Assembly: GCA_033762735.1 (NCBI GenBank)
Contig: JANRLJ010000111.1
Coordinates: 11,851-75,850, forward strand
Source of the DNA: JANRLJ01 sp033762735
Lineage (GTDB): Bacteria > Chloroflexota > Anaerolineae > Aggregatilineales > Phototrophicaceae
Reading direction: 5' to 3'
DNA length: 64,000 bases
Below, in pieces: positions 7,924-17,429 of the stretch. Every line of letters begins with the position of its first letter. Position 1 is the stretch's first letter. The notes beneath the pieces were generated by a model. That model did not search any database and was not told where the DNA came from. It saw nothing but the letters and a program-made list of their open reading frames with translations. The position numbers and the translations under genes are program-made.

Positions 7924-10900
7924 TTACGGCGCGTTAAACGCTGCGGAGACGCGGTAGCCGTTGCTGGCTTCGCCGCCCGTCGTCGCATAGCCGCCCGGCC
8001 CCACAGCCTGAACCGCCATATAAAGCTGTGTCCCTGCTGGGATGCCCAGCCCGGCCAGCGGAATGCTGAAGGAGCAGGTTTGCGTCGGGTTCTCGCAGCC
8101 CAGATCGAGCGTGGAGAGCGTCTGGAAGACATACGTCTGCGCTGCGCCTGCTGTGCCCACCCACACATTGTAATAGGTGGTGTGGTTGGGGGTCTGCCAG
8201 CTTCCGATGATGTTGCCGCTGCTGATGCTGCCGTTCACCGACGCCGGGAGCGAAGGCGCAGCGACGTTGATGCTGAAGTCCCCTGCTTCGCCATTACTGC
8301 CGGGGTTGGTCGGCCCGGCGTAGCCATTGCTGAACGGCCCAAGCAGGCTGGTGCCGTTGGCGTTGATGCTGTTCACATAGAACGAGTAGGCGCCGTTAGT
8401 CATCACGAACGCATCATTCTTGAAGACGCAGGTGCCCGCAGAGCAGATCAGCGACGGGTCGCCTGTTTTGGCGTGAGTGCCGGAGTAAACCCAGGCGTTG
8501 GTCGTCCAGTTGTAGATGGCGATGGTGTGGCTGGTGGCTTCCGCCGGGCTGACCCACCCCAGCGACGGATGACCGCTGTTGATATTGGTCGCCAGAGTGG
8601 TCGGCAGCGCCGGGTTCGGGATGCTGTCCACCAGGAACGCGCCGCCTTCCCAGCCGTTGGTGTACTGCCCGCCCGTGCTGTAGCCACTGGGGCCGTAACT
8701 CTGAACGAAGAAGTAGTAGATCGTGTTTTCCACCAGCGTGGGCGCGGTGAAGCTGCACGATGTGCCGATGGTGCTGCCGCAGCGGTCGGCGCGGCTCTGC
8801 CACTGGTTGAAGGTCGGCGTGTAGTTGCCCGCGTCAAACTGAGCCTTCGGCGCGATGTAGAGGTTGAACCAGGTCGTATTGGCCGCCGTGCCGTTCAGGT
8901 TCCAGTTGAAGGCAGGCGTGAGCGAACTGACCGTCACCGGGTTGGTCGTGGAGGACGGGCCGCTGCTGGTAATGGGTGCCAGCGCGGGTGCGCTCAATGT
9001 GAAGTTGGTTGGGTTGGTCTGCCATGCCCCGCCTGTCGCACGCACATAAGCGGCATACGTCCCGTTTACGAGGCGAGCGCTTTCCGTCAGGCTGACCGGG
9101 TTGATGGTGCAGGTCGTCCCGTCGCAGTAAGTGCCGTCTGCGAGGTTCTGCCCATAGTAGATGACCGAGTTAGGCGCAAGCGAGGTCGCCACCGAGGGAG
9201 TCAGCAGCCACACCGCCAGTTCATAGCTGCTCGCGCCCGTGTCGTTCCACACGTAGGATGGATTGCCGTAAGCGTTGGTGATCGTCCCGGTCGGGGCGCT
9301 CACAACAGGCGTAGGAGCCGCCACCGTACCCGTCATATTGAAGACGACCGTGCCGCTTGCGCTGTTGTAACCGCCGAGGTAGATGTGATAGGTGGTGCCG
9401 CTCGTCACGGCGAAGTTGTTGATGGCGGAGGTGGTTCCAGTGGCATCGTCGTTACAGGCCTGCTGCGTCAGACTGCCGCGTGAACCCGTGAAGACACCCA
9501 GAACCGTATCGAAGTTCGACCCATTCGTGGTCAGGGTCACAGTGCCGCTGGCGGGTGCCGTGTAACGCAGCCAGATCGACTTTCCTTCGCCACTGATGCA
9601 CGTCAGATTCGGGTCGTCGCCAGCAGTCGTCGCCGCTGCCGTGCTGCCGTTATAGGTATAGGGCAGGGCGTTGATTCCGACCGCGTAATTGAAATCGTCT
9701 TCCCAGGGAGCGCTAAACGTGAAGGTCGCTGCGCCGCCGGTCTGCCCCTTGCCGCCGATCAGCACGTAGTAAGTTGTGCCAGCCGTGACAGTCAGGTCAA
9801 ACACGCCCTGTCCGGAACCGTTATCGTTACAGCCGACCTGGGTGAAGGCACCGGGGCTTCCAGTGTAGGCCGCAATCGCGGTATCGAAGTTGGAGCCAGC
9901 GGTCGAGAGGTTGACCGTGCCGCTGCCCGTTGCGGTGAAGCGATACCAGATCGTCTTGCCCACATTGGCCGCGCAGCTCAACGTCGGGTCATTGGCTTCA
10001 TTGGTAGCGTTGGTGGTAGTGACGTTCGATACATAGGTAAAGGCATCCACCACCAGCGCGTTGGCAAAGTTGTCGTTGCTGGGCGGGGCGCTGACGCTGG
10101 CGCGGAACTGCGCAACGGTCGGCGCGGTGTTGCTGAGCGACAGGGCGTTGTTCTGCGTCGCTGTACCCGTTACACGTTCATTGTAGCTCAGGTTGGGGTT
10201 GGAGAAGCGACCCACACGCGGGCAGGAACCGGGACCAGGGCACTGATTGGCGTAGGCCATGATCGTGCGGAACGCACCTGTGGTGTCCTGATAGCCATAG
10301 GAGTAGGAGTAAGCGCCGCCCGAACCGTTGAGCGGGTCGTGCTGGCTGCCCATGTTGTGGGCGATTTCGTGGATAAAGCTGAAATTCCCGAAGCAGGTGC
10401 GCCCCGTGACGCTGAACCCGTTGGAGGCAAAGTTCGTGCTGACGTTGGTCATCAGCCACGCAATACCGCAGTATTCACCGTTACCACGCAGCAGCGCGAC
10501 AAGGTCTGCGCCATACTGGTTGCGGGTGGCATGGATGTCATCCATAAAGCCGTCGTTCGTGCTGGTAATACGATTGAGGTCTGTTTCAAAGCCGACTTCC
10601 GTATAGCTGGTGGGAACGAGCGCGACGATGTTGATCTGGAAATTGGCCTGGCTGTTGGTAATGGCCGAATTGCTGATCGCAACTTCCGCTTCGACCGCTG
10701 CCGTAAACTGGGAAAGGTTCTGCCCGTTCATCGAGGCGGTCGTATATGTCACCAGTACATCGATCACCGGGCCGTCACCCGCCATCACCGTCTGTGCCGA
10801 GGGAGCGCTGACGGGAACGGCTGCTGCACTGTTGTCGGCGGTTTGCCCTCCTTTGGGCGAAACGTTGACCTGATACTGCGGGGGAAGTTCAAGCGCAGCA

Positions 10901-11502
10901 GGCGCACGCTGAGAAGCATCCTCCGGGTTCATTTCGATGATGGTGTACAGGCTGCCGCTGAGTGTAATCAGGTAGTTGCGCCCCGGTGTCCAGATGCGGC
11001 CTTCGATGAAATCGGGCGTGACCACGAACACCACATCGCTGATTTCCAGTTCGGGAATCTGCCCGTACCAGATATAGCCGGGATTGCTCATGTAGCGCGG
11101 GGTGATCTTGGTGTTCACAGCGGTGTAGACCACATCTGCAAACAGGTTCAGCCGGAAGCTTTCGGCGCTGCTGCTGCGGCCTGCGGCAAAATCCGCCGCC
11201 GAGGTCGCCAGCATCGCGTCGTTCAGCGAAACCGTGCGGTAGCGCAGTGGGTTCAGGGTCATGTTGAGCGCCACATCGCTCATGGCGGCGGCCACATCGG
11301 CGCTCAGGTTGGATGTACCGAACAGATCGTTGGGCGCGGTATCAGGCGCCGGAGCGGGCTGCTGTGCCTGCGCACGATCACGGGCAGCAGACTCGGCCAT
11401 CACGGGGCGGGAAAGCGAAAAGCTCAGCACACCAGCGCCGATAAGAAGGGCGAGCAGCAGGCGGACTGAGCGAAGACGGGCGATAAATGCAGTTTGTTTC
11501 AT
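7924..11502 (-). CDS. Secreted metzincin (M12-type) zinc metalloprotease with PPC-like and Fn3-like modules
   Basis: A 1192-residue exported zinc endopeptidase. Signal peptide residues 1 to about 36 (LSFSLSRPVMAES). The zinc site is HEIAHNMGSQHD (His378, Glu379, His382, His388), followed by a Met-turn TIMAY at Met415, the hallmark of metzincins related to reprolysin/adamalysin. Residues about 37-245 are probably an inhibitory propeptide. Two prepeptidase-C-like domains follow (about 474-600 and 600-715; GKTIWYRFTATGSG and GKSIWLRYTAPASG). Four or more beta modules then reach the C-terminus, with the shared YGNPSYVW, Cys-pair and GPSGYSTGGQ signatures. The PPC plus module tail is the same as in the subtilisin gene, so a catalytic head seems to have been swapped onto a common tail. 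The family is certain; the substrate is unknown. Confidence 0.95.
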   Translation of the reverse strand: MKQTAFIARLRSVRLLLALLIGAGVLSFSLSRPVMAESAARDRAQAQQPAPAPDTAPNDLFGTSNLSADVAAAMSDVALNMTLNPLRYRTVSLNDAMLATSAADFAAGRSSSAESFRLNLFADVVYTAVNTKITPRYMSNPGYIWYGQIPELEISDVVFVVTPDFIEGRIWTPGRNYLITLSGSLYTIIEMNPEDASQRAPAALELPPQYQVNVSPKGGQTADNSAAAVPVSAPSAQTVMAGDGPVIDVLVTYTTASMNGQNLSQFTAAVEAEVAISNSAITNSQANFQINIVALVPTSYTEVGFETDLNRITSTNDGFMDDIHATRNQYGADLVALLRGNGEYCGIAWLMTNVSTNFASNGFSVTGRTCFGNFSFIHEIAHNMGSQHDPLNGSGGAYSYSYGYQDTTGAFRTIMAYANQCPGPGSCPRVGRFSNPNLSYNERVTGTATQNNALSLSNTAPTVAQFRASVSAPPSNDNFANALVVDAFTYVSNVTTTNATNEANDPTLSCAANVGKTIWYRFTATGSGTVNLSTAGSNFDTAIAAYTGSPGAFTQVGCNDNGSGQGVFDLTVTAGTTYYVLIGGKGQTGGAATFTFSAPWEDDFNYAVGINALPYTYNGSTAAATTAGDDPNLTCISGEGKSIWLRYTAPASGTVTLTTNGSNFDTVLGVFTGSRGSLTQQACNDDATGTTSAINNFAVTSGTTYHIYLGGYNSASGTVVFNMTGTVAAPTPVVSAPTGTITNAYGNPSYVWNDTGASSYELAVWLLTPSVATSLAPNSVIYYGQNLADGTYCDGTTCTINPVSLTESARLVNGTYAAYVRATGGAWQTNPTNFTLSAPALAPITSSGPSSTTNPVTVSSLTPAFNWNLNGTAANTTWFNLYIAPKAQFDAGNYTPTFNQWQSRADRCGSTIGTSCSFTAPTLVENTIYYFFVQSYGPSGYSTGGQYTNGWEGGAFLVDSIPNPALPTTLATNINSGHPSLGWVSPAEATSHTIAIYNWTTNAWVYSGTHAKTGDPSLICSAGTCVFKNDAFVMTNGAYSFYVNSINANGTSLLGPFSNGYAGPTNPGSNGEAGDFSINVAAPSLPASVNGSISSGNIIGSWQTPNHTTYYNVWVGTAGAAQTYVFQTLSTLDLGCENPTQTCSFSIPLAGLGIPAGTQLYMAVQAVGPGGYATTGGEASNGYRVSAAFNAP

Positions 11503-11705
11503 AGAGGATGTTTTTCCTTACTTAAATCTCTGCCGAACGGTGAGGTGTGAATGAAGGCGGCACAACAGAGAAGGGTTCAACGATAAGGCCTTCCTTTCAA
11601 GAGTGAATGAGGATTTACCTTAGAGAATAATTTATTATGGGCTTATCTTGCATTAAGCTTTTCCAAAAAGTGCGTAAAGTAAAGAAATTTTTATGTCGTG
11701 CTGAA

Positions 11706-11735
11706 GCAAAAAGAAGGGAGAAGTGATCTTCTCCC
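11706..11735 (-). terminator. Rho-independent terminator of the M23 peptidase gene
   Basis: GGGAGAAG and CTTCTCCC (11716-11723 and 11728-11735) form a perfect 8-bp stem with a 4-base loop, followed on the minus strand by TTCTTTTTG. It lies 45 bp past the stop at 11781. Confidence 0.87.
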
Positions 11736-11780
11736 ACCAATTAATATTCCTTGAGTTTTATTCGACGAACGAGAAATGGC

Positions 11781-14666
11781 TTAAGGAATCACCACTGCAC
11801 CGGACACCTGATAGCCGTTATTGACCAGCCCGCCGACGCTCAGCCCGCCCGGCCCGCCGGACTGCACCGCAACGTAAATCGTCCCTGACCCTAAGCCCAG
11901 CGGCAGGCTGATCTGGCAGGTTTGCGCTGGCGCGGCGCAGTTCAGATCGAGCGCTGAATGCCATTGCAGATAATAGGTGCGTGTGGCGTTGGCCGTCCCC
12001 ACCCACACCGAGTAGCGCGAGACTCCAGCGGGCGCTGTCCAGCTGGCGTTGACCGTGCCACCCACGACCGACGCATTCAGGCCGCTGACGAGGGCGGGTG
12101 TGCCAAAGCTGAGCGTGAATGTGCCGTTGGTGCTGCCCCCGCCCCAGCCGTTGCCATAGGGGCCGCCGCTGCTGCATCCGCCCGCACCGCAGGCGTACAC
12201 ATAGACCTCATACGTCCCGTTGCTCAGCGCCAGCGGCAGAGTCAGCCCGCAGGTCGTGCCGTTACACAGGCTCGTCCCCGCCTTCTGATGCCATTGCAGA
12301 TAGGCCGTTCCCCCGTCGGACTGGCGGCGCAGATAGACGTAAAAGCTGTCGCTGCGGGTGTCGTCGTTCCACTGAATCGAGGGGTTGCCCTGGTTGCCTG
12401 TGGCGCGGACGTTGGCGGGCACGGCGGCGTCGGGCACGGTATCCACGCGGAACTGCACCCCCGACCAGCCATTGCTGAACGGCCCGCCCGCGCTGAAGCC
12501 GCCCGCGCCATAGCCCTGCAGGAACAGGTAGTAATCGGTGTCGTCCTGCAAATCGAAGGGTGTTTGCCAGCGGCAGGTGGTGGCGGTGGCGCTGCCACAG
12601 AAGTCGGCGCGGGTGTACCACTGATCGATCAGCGCGGTGTAGTTGCCCGCGTCGAAGCGCGTTTTGTGGATGAGGAACACGCGCAGCTTATTGCTGTATT
12701 CCGCCGCGCCGGACAGCGTGATGGTGAAGCTCGGACGCAGCGTGTTCGTCCCGCTCGGTGTGCTCACCCCCGGTGGCAGCGGCGAGGGAGCATCGAACAG
12801 GAACACGCGCGGCCCGCCCCATACGTCCATCGTATTGGCGCGAACGTAAACCACATGCCAGCCATCCGTCAGCCGCGCCGCTTCGTTCAGACTGGGCTGG
12901 TTGGTCGGTTCGACGGTGCAGGTGTTCCCGCTGCAATAGGTGCTCGCGGCCAGATTAGGCAGGTAGAAATAGGGCGTACTGGGCACGTCGCTGCGATAGA
13001 CCAGCAGTTCATAGGTCGTCGCGCCGGGGACGGTCGTCCAGCTATAGCTCGGATTGCCGTAGGGCTGGCTGGCAGTGCCGTCGGGTGCGAGCGGAGTCGG
13101 CACGGTCAGGCATTCGGTCGCGGTGGGATTAATGTCTGTGCGGTAGCGGGCGCTGACGTTGTCCAGTTGCAGGTTGCCACCGCCGACCGTTTCCAGCGTA
13201 AGACTGAAGCGCACGTTCGCCCAGGCCGCGCTGTTCTTGCCGCGCACGATGTAGGATTGCAGCGGCGCACTACCGGGAATGGTGAAACTACAGGTGATCG
13301 CCCCCTGATTGTTGATGCTGCTGCTGAGCTGCACGGACACCCGTTTGCTGTCGCTGCCCGCGTTGGCAAGCTGGAGATTGATCTCGAACGGCAGATTGAC
13401 CGAGGCGCTGTAGGCCGCGTCCTGATATACCACTGCCGCGCTGGCCTCTGCCGTGCGGCGGAAGCCATACACACCGCTGCTGACCGCCGCCGTGATGCTG
13501 CCCGACGTTTGCCATGAAGTCGTGCCGCTGGTGAAGTCCCCGTTGCGGATCAGGTTGGTATTGGCCCGGACGACCGGGTTGCTGGGCTGATTTTCGTGCG
13601 TGGCGATGAGGCGCTGTCCGACGGGCCAGTTGAAGACTTCGCTCACGGTGTAGCCTGCGAAGGCTACGTTTTGCAGCGTGTAGGCGTAGCCCGTCGGCAC
13701 GGCAAAACGAGTATCCACCATGAACTGCTGACCGAAATTGATGTGCAGATGCGGCCCGGTTGACCAGCCAGTGTTGCCCTGAATGCCGATGATCTGCCCG
13801 GCCTGCACCGGAACCGAACAGTTGGTCGTGGCGTAATTGGTCGTGCAGCCGTTTTTGATCCACTGCGGGACGCTGTTATAGGCCAGATGACCGTAGGTGC
13901 TGAATTCATTCGGCCCGTGCTGGATCACGACCGTGTTCCAGTACCACCACGCTCCGGAGGCGTAGGTGTTCTGGGTATTGGTGTCGTTGATGTAGATGAT
14001 CGTGCCGCTTTTGGCCGCGACGATGTTGGTGTTGTCGATCACAAAGTCAATCTGCCCCGTGCCGTGATAGTTGTAGCTGCGCGTCACCATGCCGCCCGTG
14101 TTATGCTGCCAGGGCAGGCGGTAATCCGTCAGCGAGAGTGGGCCGTAGGAGTCAGCGCTGGCGACCGCTTCATAGGGTGACGGGTCAATCCGGTTGACCA
14201 GTCCGGGCGGGAAGCGATCAAACGCGGCGCTGTAAGCCGGGTCGCCGGGCAAGCGTATCGTCCACGTGCCATTTTCCAGAATGACCGGGACGACCAGCAC
14301 ACGACCAGGCATGGGTGCGCCCGTCGCTTCGTCCAGTGTGCGCACGTAGAGCACACCCGCGCCCGCCTTGTAGTCCACCGTCCGTCCGGCGATCTGGAGC
14401 GTAAAATTCACGTTCGGCAGGGCGCTGTACGCGGCGGCGGCCTGTGCGAAGGCTGTATCCAGCGCGGCGACCTCGGCGGGGCTGGCGGGTGAATCGAGCG
14501 GGGCATCGGGCGAAACGGCGAAGCTGCCGTTGATGAAGGTGTCGGTCGGGACATCGCTTGGTGTCGCGGGCTGCCCCATGAGCATCAGCCCGGCGATTCC
14601 CCACATCGCGCCGATCAGGATGAGTGCGAGGCTGGCGCGCCCCAACTGTGGTAATCGGTTGTGCAT
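11781..14666 (-). CDS. Exported M23 (LytM-type) peptidase with carbohydrate-binding-like domain and Fn3-like modules
   Basis: A 961-residue protein; the start ATG follows GGGGAAG. One hydrophobic N-terminal segment (residues about 10-31) acts as signal or anchor. The M23 domain (about 190-340) has a first zinc-ligand region YHGTGQIDF (His201, Asp207), YGHLAYN, and the HxH motif in TGPHLHINF (His306, His308). It is therefore probably an active glycyl or cross-link endopeptidase acting on peptidoglycan or matrix peptides. Residues about 372-505 resemble a CBM4/9-like jelly roll (LIRNGDFTSGTTSW, then LQLDNVSARYR). From about 525 to the end there are repeated modules with YGNPSYSW, a Cys pair and GAGGFSAGG/GPGGLSVGG. 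It is the first of five genes sharing this tail; a lytic role on competitor walls or own-envelope turnover is inference. Confidence 0.92.
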   Translation of the reverse strand: MHNRLPQLGRASLALILIGAMWGIAGLMLMGQPATPSDVPTDTFINGSFAVSPDAPLDSPASPAEVAALDTAFAQAAAAYSALPNVNFTLQIAGRTVDYKAGAGVLYVRTLDEATGAPMPGRVLVVPVILENGTWTIRLPGDPAYSAAFDRFPPGLVNRIDPSPYEAVASADSYGPLSLTDYRLPWQHNTGGMVTRSYNYHGTGQIDFVIDNTNIVAAKSGTIIYINDTNTQNTYASGAWWYWNTVVIQHGPNEFSTYGHLAYNSVPQWIKNGCTTNYATTNCSVPVQAGQIIGIQGNTGWSTGPHLHINFGQQFMVDTRFAVPTGYAYTLQNVAFAGYTVSEVFNWPVGQRLIATHENQPSNPVVRANTNLIRNGDFTSGTTSWQTSGSITAAVSSGVYGFRRTAEASAAVVYQDAAYSASVNLPFEINLQLANAGSDSKRVSVQLSSSINNQGAITCSFTIPGSAPLQSYIVRGKNSAAWANVRFSLTLETVGGGNLQLDNVSARYRTDINPTATECLTVPTPLAPDGTASQPYGNPSYSWTTVPGATTYELLVYRSDVPSTPYFYLPNLAASTYCSGNTCTVEPTNQPSLNEAARLTDGWHVVYVRANTMDVWGGPRVFLFDAPSPLPPGVSTPSGTNTLRPSFTITLSGAAEYSNKLRVFLIHKTRFDAGNYTALIDQWYTRADFCGSATATTCRWQTPFDLQDDTDYYLFLQGYGAGGFSAGGPFSNGWSGVQFRVDTVPDAAVPANVRATGNQGNPSIQWNDDTRSDSFYVYLRRQSDGGTAYLQWHQKAGTSLCNGTTCGLTLPLALSNGTYEVYVYACGAGGCSSGGPYGNGWGGGSTNGTFTLSFGTPALVSGLNASVVGGTVNASWTAPAGVSRYSVWVGTANATRTYYLQWHSALDLNCAAPAQTCQISLPLGLGSGTIYVAVQSGGPGGLSVGGLVNNGYQVSGAVVIP

Positions 14667-15073
14667 GGCTTCCCCTGATAAAGCTGCCTGATATATCTCT
14701 TTGTGATATAAACCTTGCTTTGATTATACGCTTTCCAACGTTGTCGCAACCCCCTTGATGACAACTTTTGTCAATTTATACCCAATTCAAGACAAACTTC
14801 TAACCGAATCAAAATGACACTTCCTGTAAGGCCTCGAATTTCTGGTAGGGGAGGGCTTCAACCCCCTAGAGAGGTGCATTTTTGTGTAAGTATTTTCGGA
14901 CCTCCACAGTCGCCCTATCTTCACCACAATATAAGTGCCAGCTTAGAAACCTCCCCCATCAACATCCATTCCCACCGTGCCAGCGTTGACGATGCTGAAG
15001 GTTCAGAACCACCCACGCCATCACTGCCGAGGACCTATCGTTATCGAGATGACCGATGTTGGAGGTATGAAGC
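14667..15073. other. Divergent intergenic region
   Basis: This 407-bp gap lies between the divergent M23 and beta-propeller genes. It holds the candidate minus-strand promoter (14723-14749) and, just before 15074, the strong ribosome binding site GGAGGT of the plus gene. I see no convincing plus-strand promoter and no real reading frame. Confidence 0.5.
14723..14749 (-). promoter_or_regulatory. Candidate promoter of the M23 peptidase gene
   Basis: On the minus strand a consensus -10 TATAAT (14723-14728) is preceded by TTGCGA (14744-14749) with a short 15-bp spacer. It lies about 60 bp before the start codon. The -10 is perfect but the spacer is suboptimal. Confidence 0.45.
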
Positions 15074-17146
15074 ATGTTGTTTAAGCGAGTTTCACCTATT
15101 CTGCTTTGTATGCTTGTGATGGCTGTGCTGGCGCTGGGAGTGGCGCAGGCACAGGAAGACGCAGCCCCCACCCTGTACGCGACACTCAACCCGGCGGAAC
15201 TGGACAATGACGCGCTTGTGCTGCTGGAAAGCGATTTCAGCGGCGCGGCCAGCACCTTCGGCGGGCTGACCGATGTGGTCGGCATCCAGAGTGTGTGGTT
15301 CGACAGCGCGGGCACGGCTTACGTCACCGTTGACGTAACCGCCGAAGAGGGCGCGATTTACGTCTATGAAGGGCTGGCGGGCGCCGAAGAAATGGCGCTG
15401 CCCGAACCCACCCGCATCATCAGCGGCGGCATGACCGGGCTGGCCGCGCCGAAAGGGCTGATCGTCAGCGAATCGCTGGGGCTGATTGTGGTCGCCAACA
15501 ACGGTGGCAGCAATGTGCTGGCCTTCGCGCTGGATGCCGAGGGCGACGCCGAGCCGACCCTGACGCTGACCCCGGCGGCGGATTTCGGCGGCAGTGTGTG
15601 GGACGTGGCCTATGATGAAGCCACCGACGCGCTGTGGGTGGCCGGGACGACCGGAGCGGCTTTTGTGTATGACGGCTTCTCCGAGGCGATGGGTATGGAA
15701 GGCCCCACGCGCACCATCGTGCCTGTGGGCGAAGACGGCCAGATTTCGATCAACCTGCACGGTATCGTCTATGACGGCACGAGCGACACGCTGCTGCTTT
15801 CGGACGTGGGCGCGGCGGACAGCAACAGCGACGGCCAGTTGTTCGCGATTGCCGACGCCAGCAGCGCCGACGGTGAGGTGACGCCTGTAGTGCAGATCGG
15901 CGGCGACGAGTCGCTGCTGGGCAACCCGGTCGATATCGCCTATGACGGCGAAAACCTGATCGTGGCGGAAAAGGCCAACGACGCCATCCTGATTTACGAA
16001 GACTTCCTCAGCATGGAAGGCATGAACAACAGCGCGGCGACCACCGTCCTCGAAATCACCAAGCCGGAATCGCTGGCCTATGCAGGCGGCATGATGGGCA
16101 TGGAGATGGGCGATATGGACGACGCGGAAGCCACGCCCGAATCCCCCGAAGCGACCGAAGAAGGCTCGGCGAACATGGACGAAGACACCATGATGGCCGC
16201 TTCCATGACCACCTTTGAATCGCTGTATGCCACGCTGAACCCGGCGGAACTGGCGAACGATGCCATCACCGCCCTCACGACCGACATGAGCGGCGCGATC
16301 TTCAATGGCTTCACGGACATTGCCAACATTCAGAGTGTGTGGTTCGACAGCGCGGGCAACGCCTATGTCACGGTCGATATGAACGCGGACTCCGGCGCGG
16401 TGTATGTGTTCGATGGGCTGGCGGGCAGCGAGGGCATGATGGGCGCTGCGCCGATGCGCATGATCGGCGGCCAGAGCAACGCGGGGCTGGTCGCGCCCAA
16501 AGGGCTGATCGTGATCGAATCGCTCGACCTGATCCTGGTGGCGAACAACGGCCCGGCCAACGTCAAGGGCTTCAGCCTGATGGCGAACGGCGATGTTTCG
16601 CCCACCGTCTTCCTCCAGCCCTCGGTCGATTTCGGCGGCAGCGTGTGGGATCTGTATTATGCCGAAGACATCGACGCGCTGTTCGTCGCCGGGACGACCG
16701 GGGCGGTCTTCGTCTATGACAACTTCTCGGCCAATCTGGGCAGCGGCGGCGTCACCCGCACGATTATCCCCGCCGACAGCAGCGGCGCACAGGTATCCAT
16801 CAATCTGCACGGCATCGTCTATGACAGCCAGCGCGACCTGCTGCTGCTCTCTGACGTGGGCGCGGCGGACAGCAACAGCGACGGCCAGCTTTTCGCGCTG
16901 CCCAACGCCAGCACCGCTGATGGCAGCACTCGCTACATCGTGCGCTGGGCGGGCGACCAGACCATGCTCGGCAACCCGGTCGATATCGCCTTCGACGGCG
17001 AAAACCTGATCGTGGCGGAGAAGGCCAACGATGCCATTCTGGTCTTCGAGAACTTTGCAGGGCGCATCGGCCTGCGCAACGCTGCCGCCAATCAGGTGCT
17101 CAGCTTCACGAAGCCGGAATCCATCGCCTACGCCAGCGGCATGTAA
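15074..17146 (+). CDS. Exported beta-propeller protein made of two tandem copies
   Basis: A 690-residue exported protein; the start follows GGAGGT by 7 bases and the signal peptide ends near ALGVAQAQ (about residue 27). Two homologous halves, about residues 34-335 and 380-690, each carry the same ordered motifs: LYATLNPAEL, IQSVWFDSAG, APKGLIV, DFGGSVWD, VAGTTGAxFVYD, INLHGIVYD, LLLSDVGAADSNSDGQLFA and GNPVDIA. They read as NHL/SMP-30-like propellers of about six blades. DSNSDG resembles a calcium-binding DxNxDG loop. The halves are joined by a Met- and acid-rich linker (MMGMEMGDMDDAEATPESP). Stretches of DNA are nearly identical between the halves, so the duplication is internal and fairly young. 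Binding partner unknown. Confidence 0.88.
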   Translation: MLFKRVSPILLCMLVMAVLALGVAQAQEDAAPTLYATLNPAELDNDALVLLESDFSGAASTFGGLTDVVGIQSVWFDSAGTAYVTVDVTAEEGAIYVYEGLAGAEEMALPEPTRIISGGMTGLAAPKGLIVSESLGLIVVANNGGSNVLAFALDAEGDAEPTLTLTPAADFGGSVWDVAYDEATDALWVAGTTGAAFVYDGFSEAMGMEGPTRTIVPVGEDGQISINLHGIVYDGTSDTLLLSDVGAADSNSDGQLFAIADASSADGEVTPVVQIGGDESLLGNPVDIAYDGENLIVAEKANDAILIYEDFLSMEGMNNSAATTVLEITKPESLAYAGGMMGMEMGDMDDAEATPESPEATEEGSANMDEDTMMAASMTTFESLYATLNPAELANDAITALTTDMSGAIFNGFTDIANIQSVWFDSAGNAYVTVDMNADSGAVYVFDGLAGSEGMMGAAPMRMIGGQSNAGLVAPKGLIVIESLDLILVANNGPANVKGFSLMANGDVSPTVFLQPSVDFGGSVWDLYYAEDIDALFVAGTTGAVFVYDNFSANLGSGGVTRTIIPADSSGAQVSINLHGIVYDSQRDLLLLSDVGAADSNSDGQLFALPNASTADGSTRYIVRWAGDQTMLGNPVDIAFDGENLIVAEKANDAILVFENFAGRIGLRNAAANQVLSFTKPESIAYASGM

Positions 17147-17191
17147 GACGGTGGTCGTGCTCTAACCTATCAGCAGGGCGATTCCCGAAAG

Positions 17192-17226
17192 AACGATCAG
17201 GGCAGAGATGTGCTGATCGTTTTTTG
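17192..17226 (+). terminator. Rho-independent terminator of the beta-propeller gene
   Basis: Perfect 9-bp arms AACGATCAG (17192-17200) and CTGATCGTT (17213-17221) with a 12-base loop and a following T-run, 45 bp past the stop. Confidence 0.92.
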
Positions 17227-17429
17227 TTGGGTGAGTGCAGCAGTGTTTCTGCGCTTGGAACCACGTGATTGAGCGTTACGAAGAACATCAAGAGTAGCCA
17301 AAAGTGTAAAAATTTAATCAATCGTTATGAAAAGCTTCATTATTCCATTGCAATACCCCGTGCGACGGAGTATCATTTTTGGTAATGTATCTTTATTCAC
17401 GCTATTCTTAATTGGAGAATTAGCAAGCA

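Noticed and set aside
8080..9483. Long plus-strand reading frame (467 codons) opposite the metzincin gene
   Set aside because: It is antisense to a well-supported gene with domains, signal peptide and terminator. Its product is Arg/Val/Gly-rich low-complexity sequence without family motifs. GC-rich codon use produces such mirror frames.
10339..14180. Further long antisense frames (10339-11469, 11958-13517, 13887-14180)
   Set aside because: All mirror the metzincin and M23 genes, have no ribosome binding sites and show no recognisable domains.
15092..16810. 572-codon minus-strand frame opposite the propeller gene
   Set aside because: Antisense shadow of a gene with a clear signal peptide and two conserved halves; the product is His/Arg/Gly-rich with no motif.
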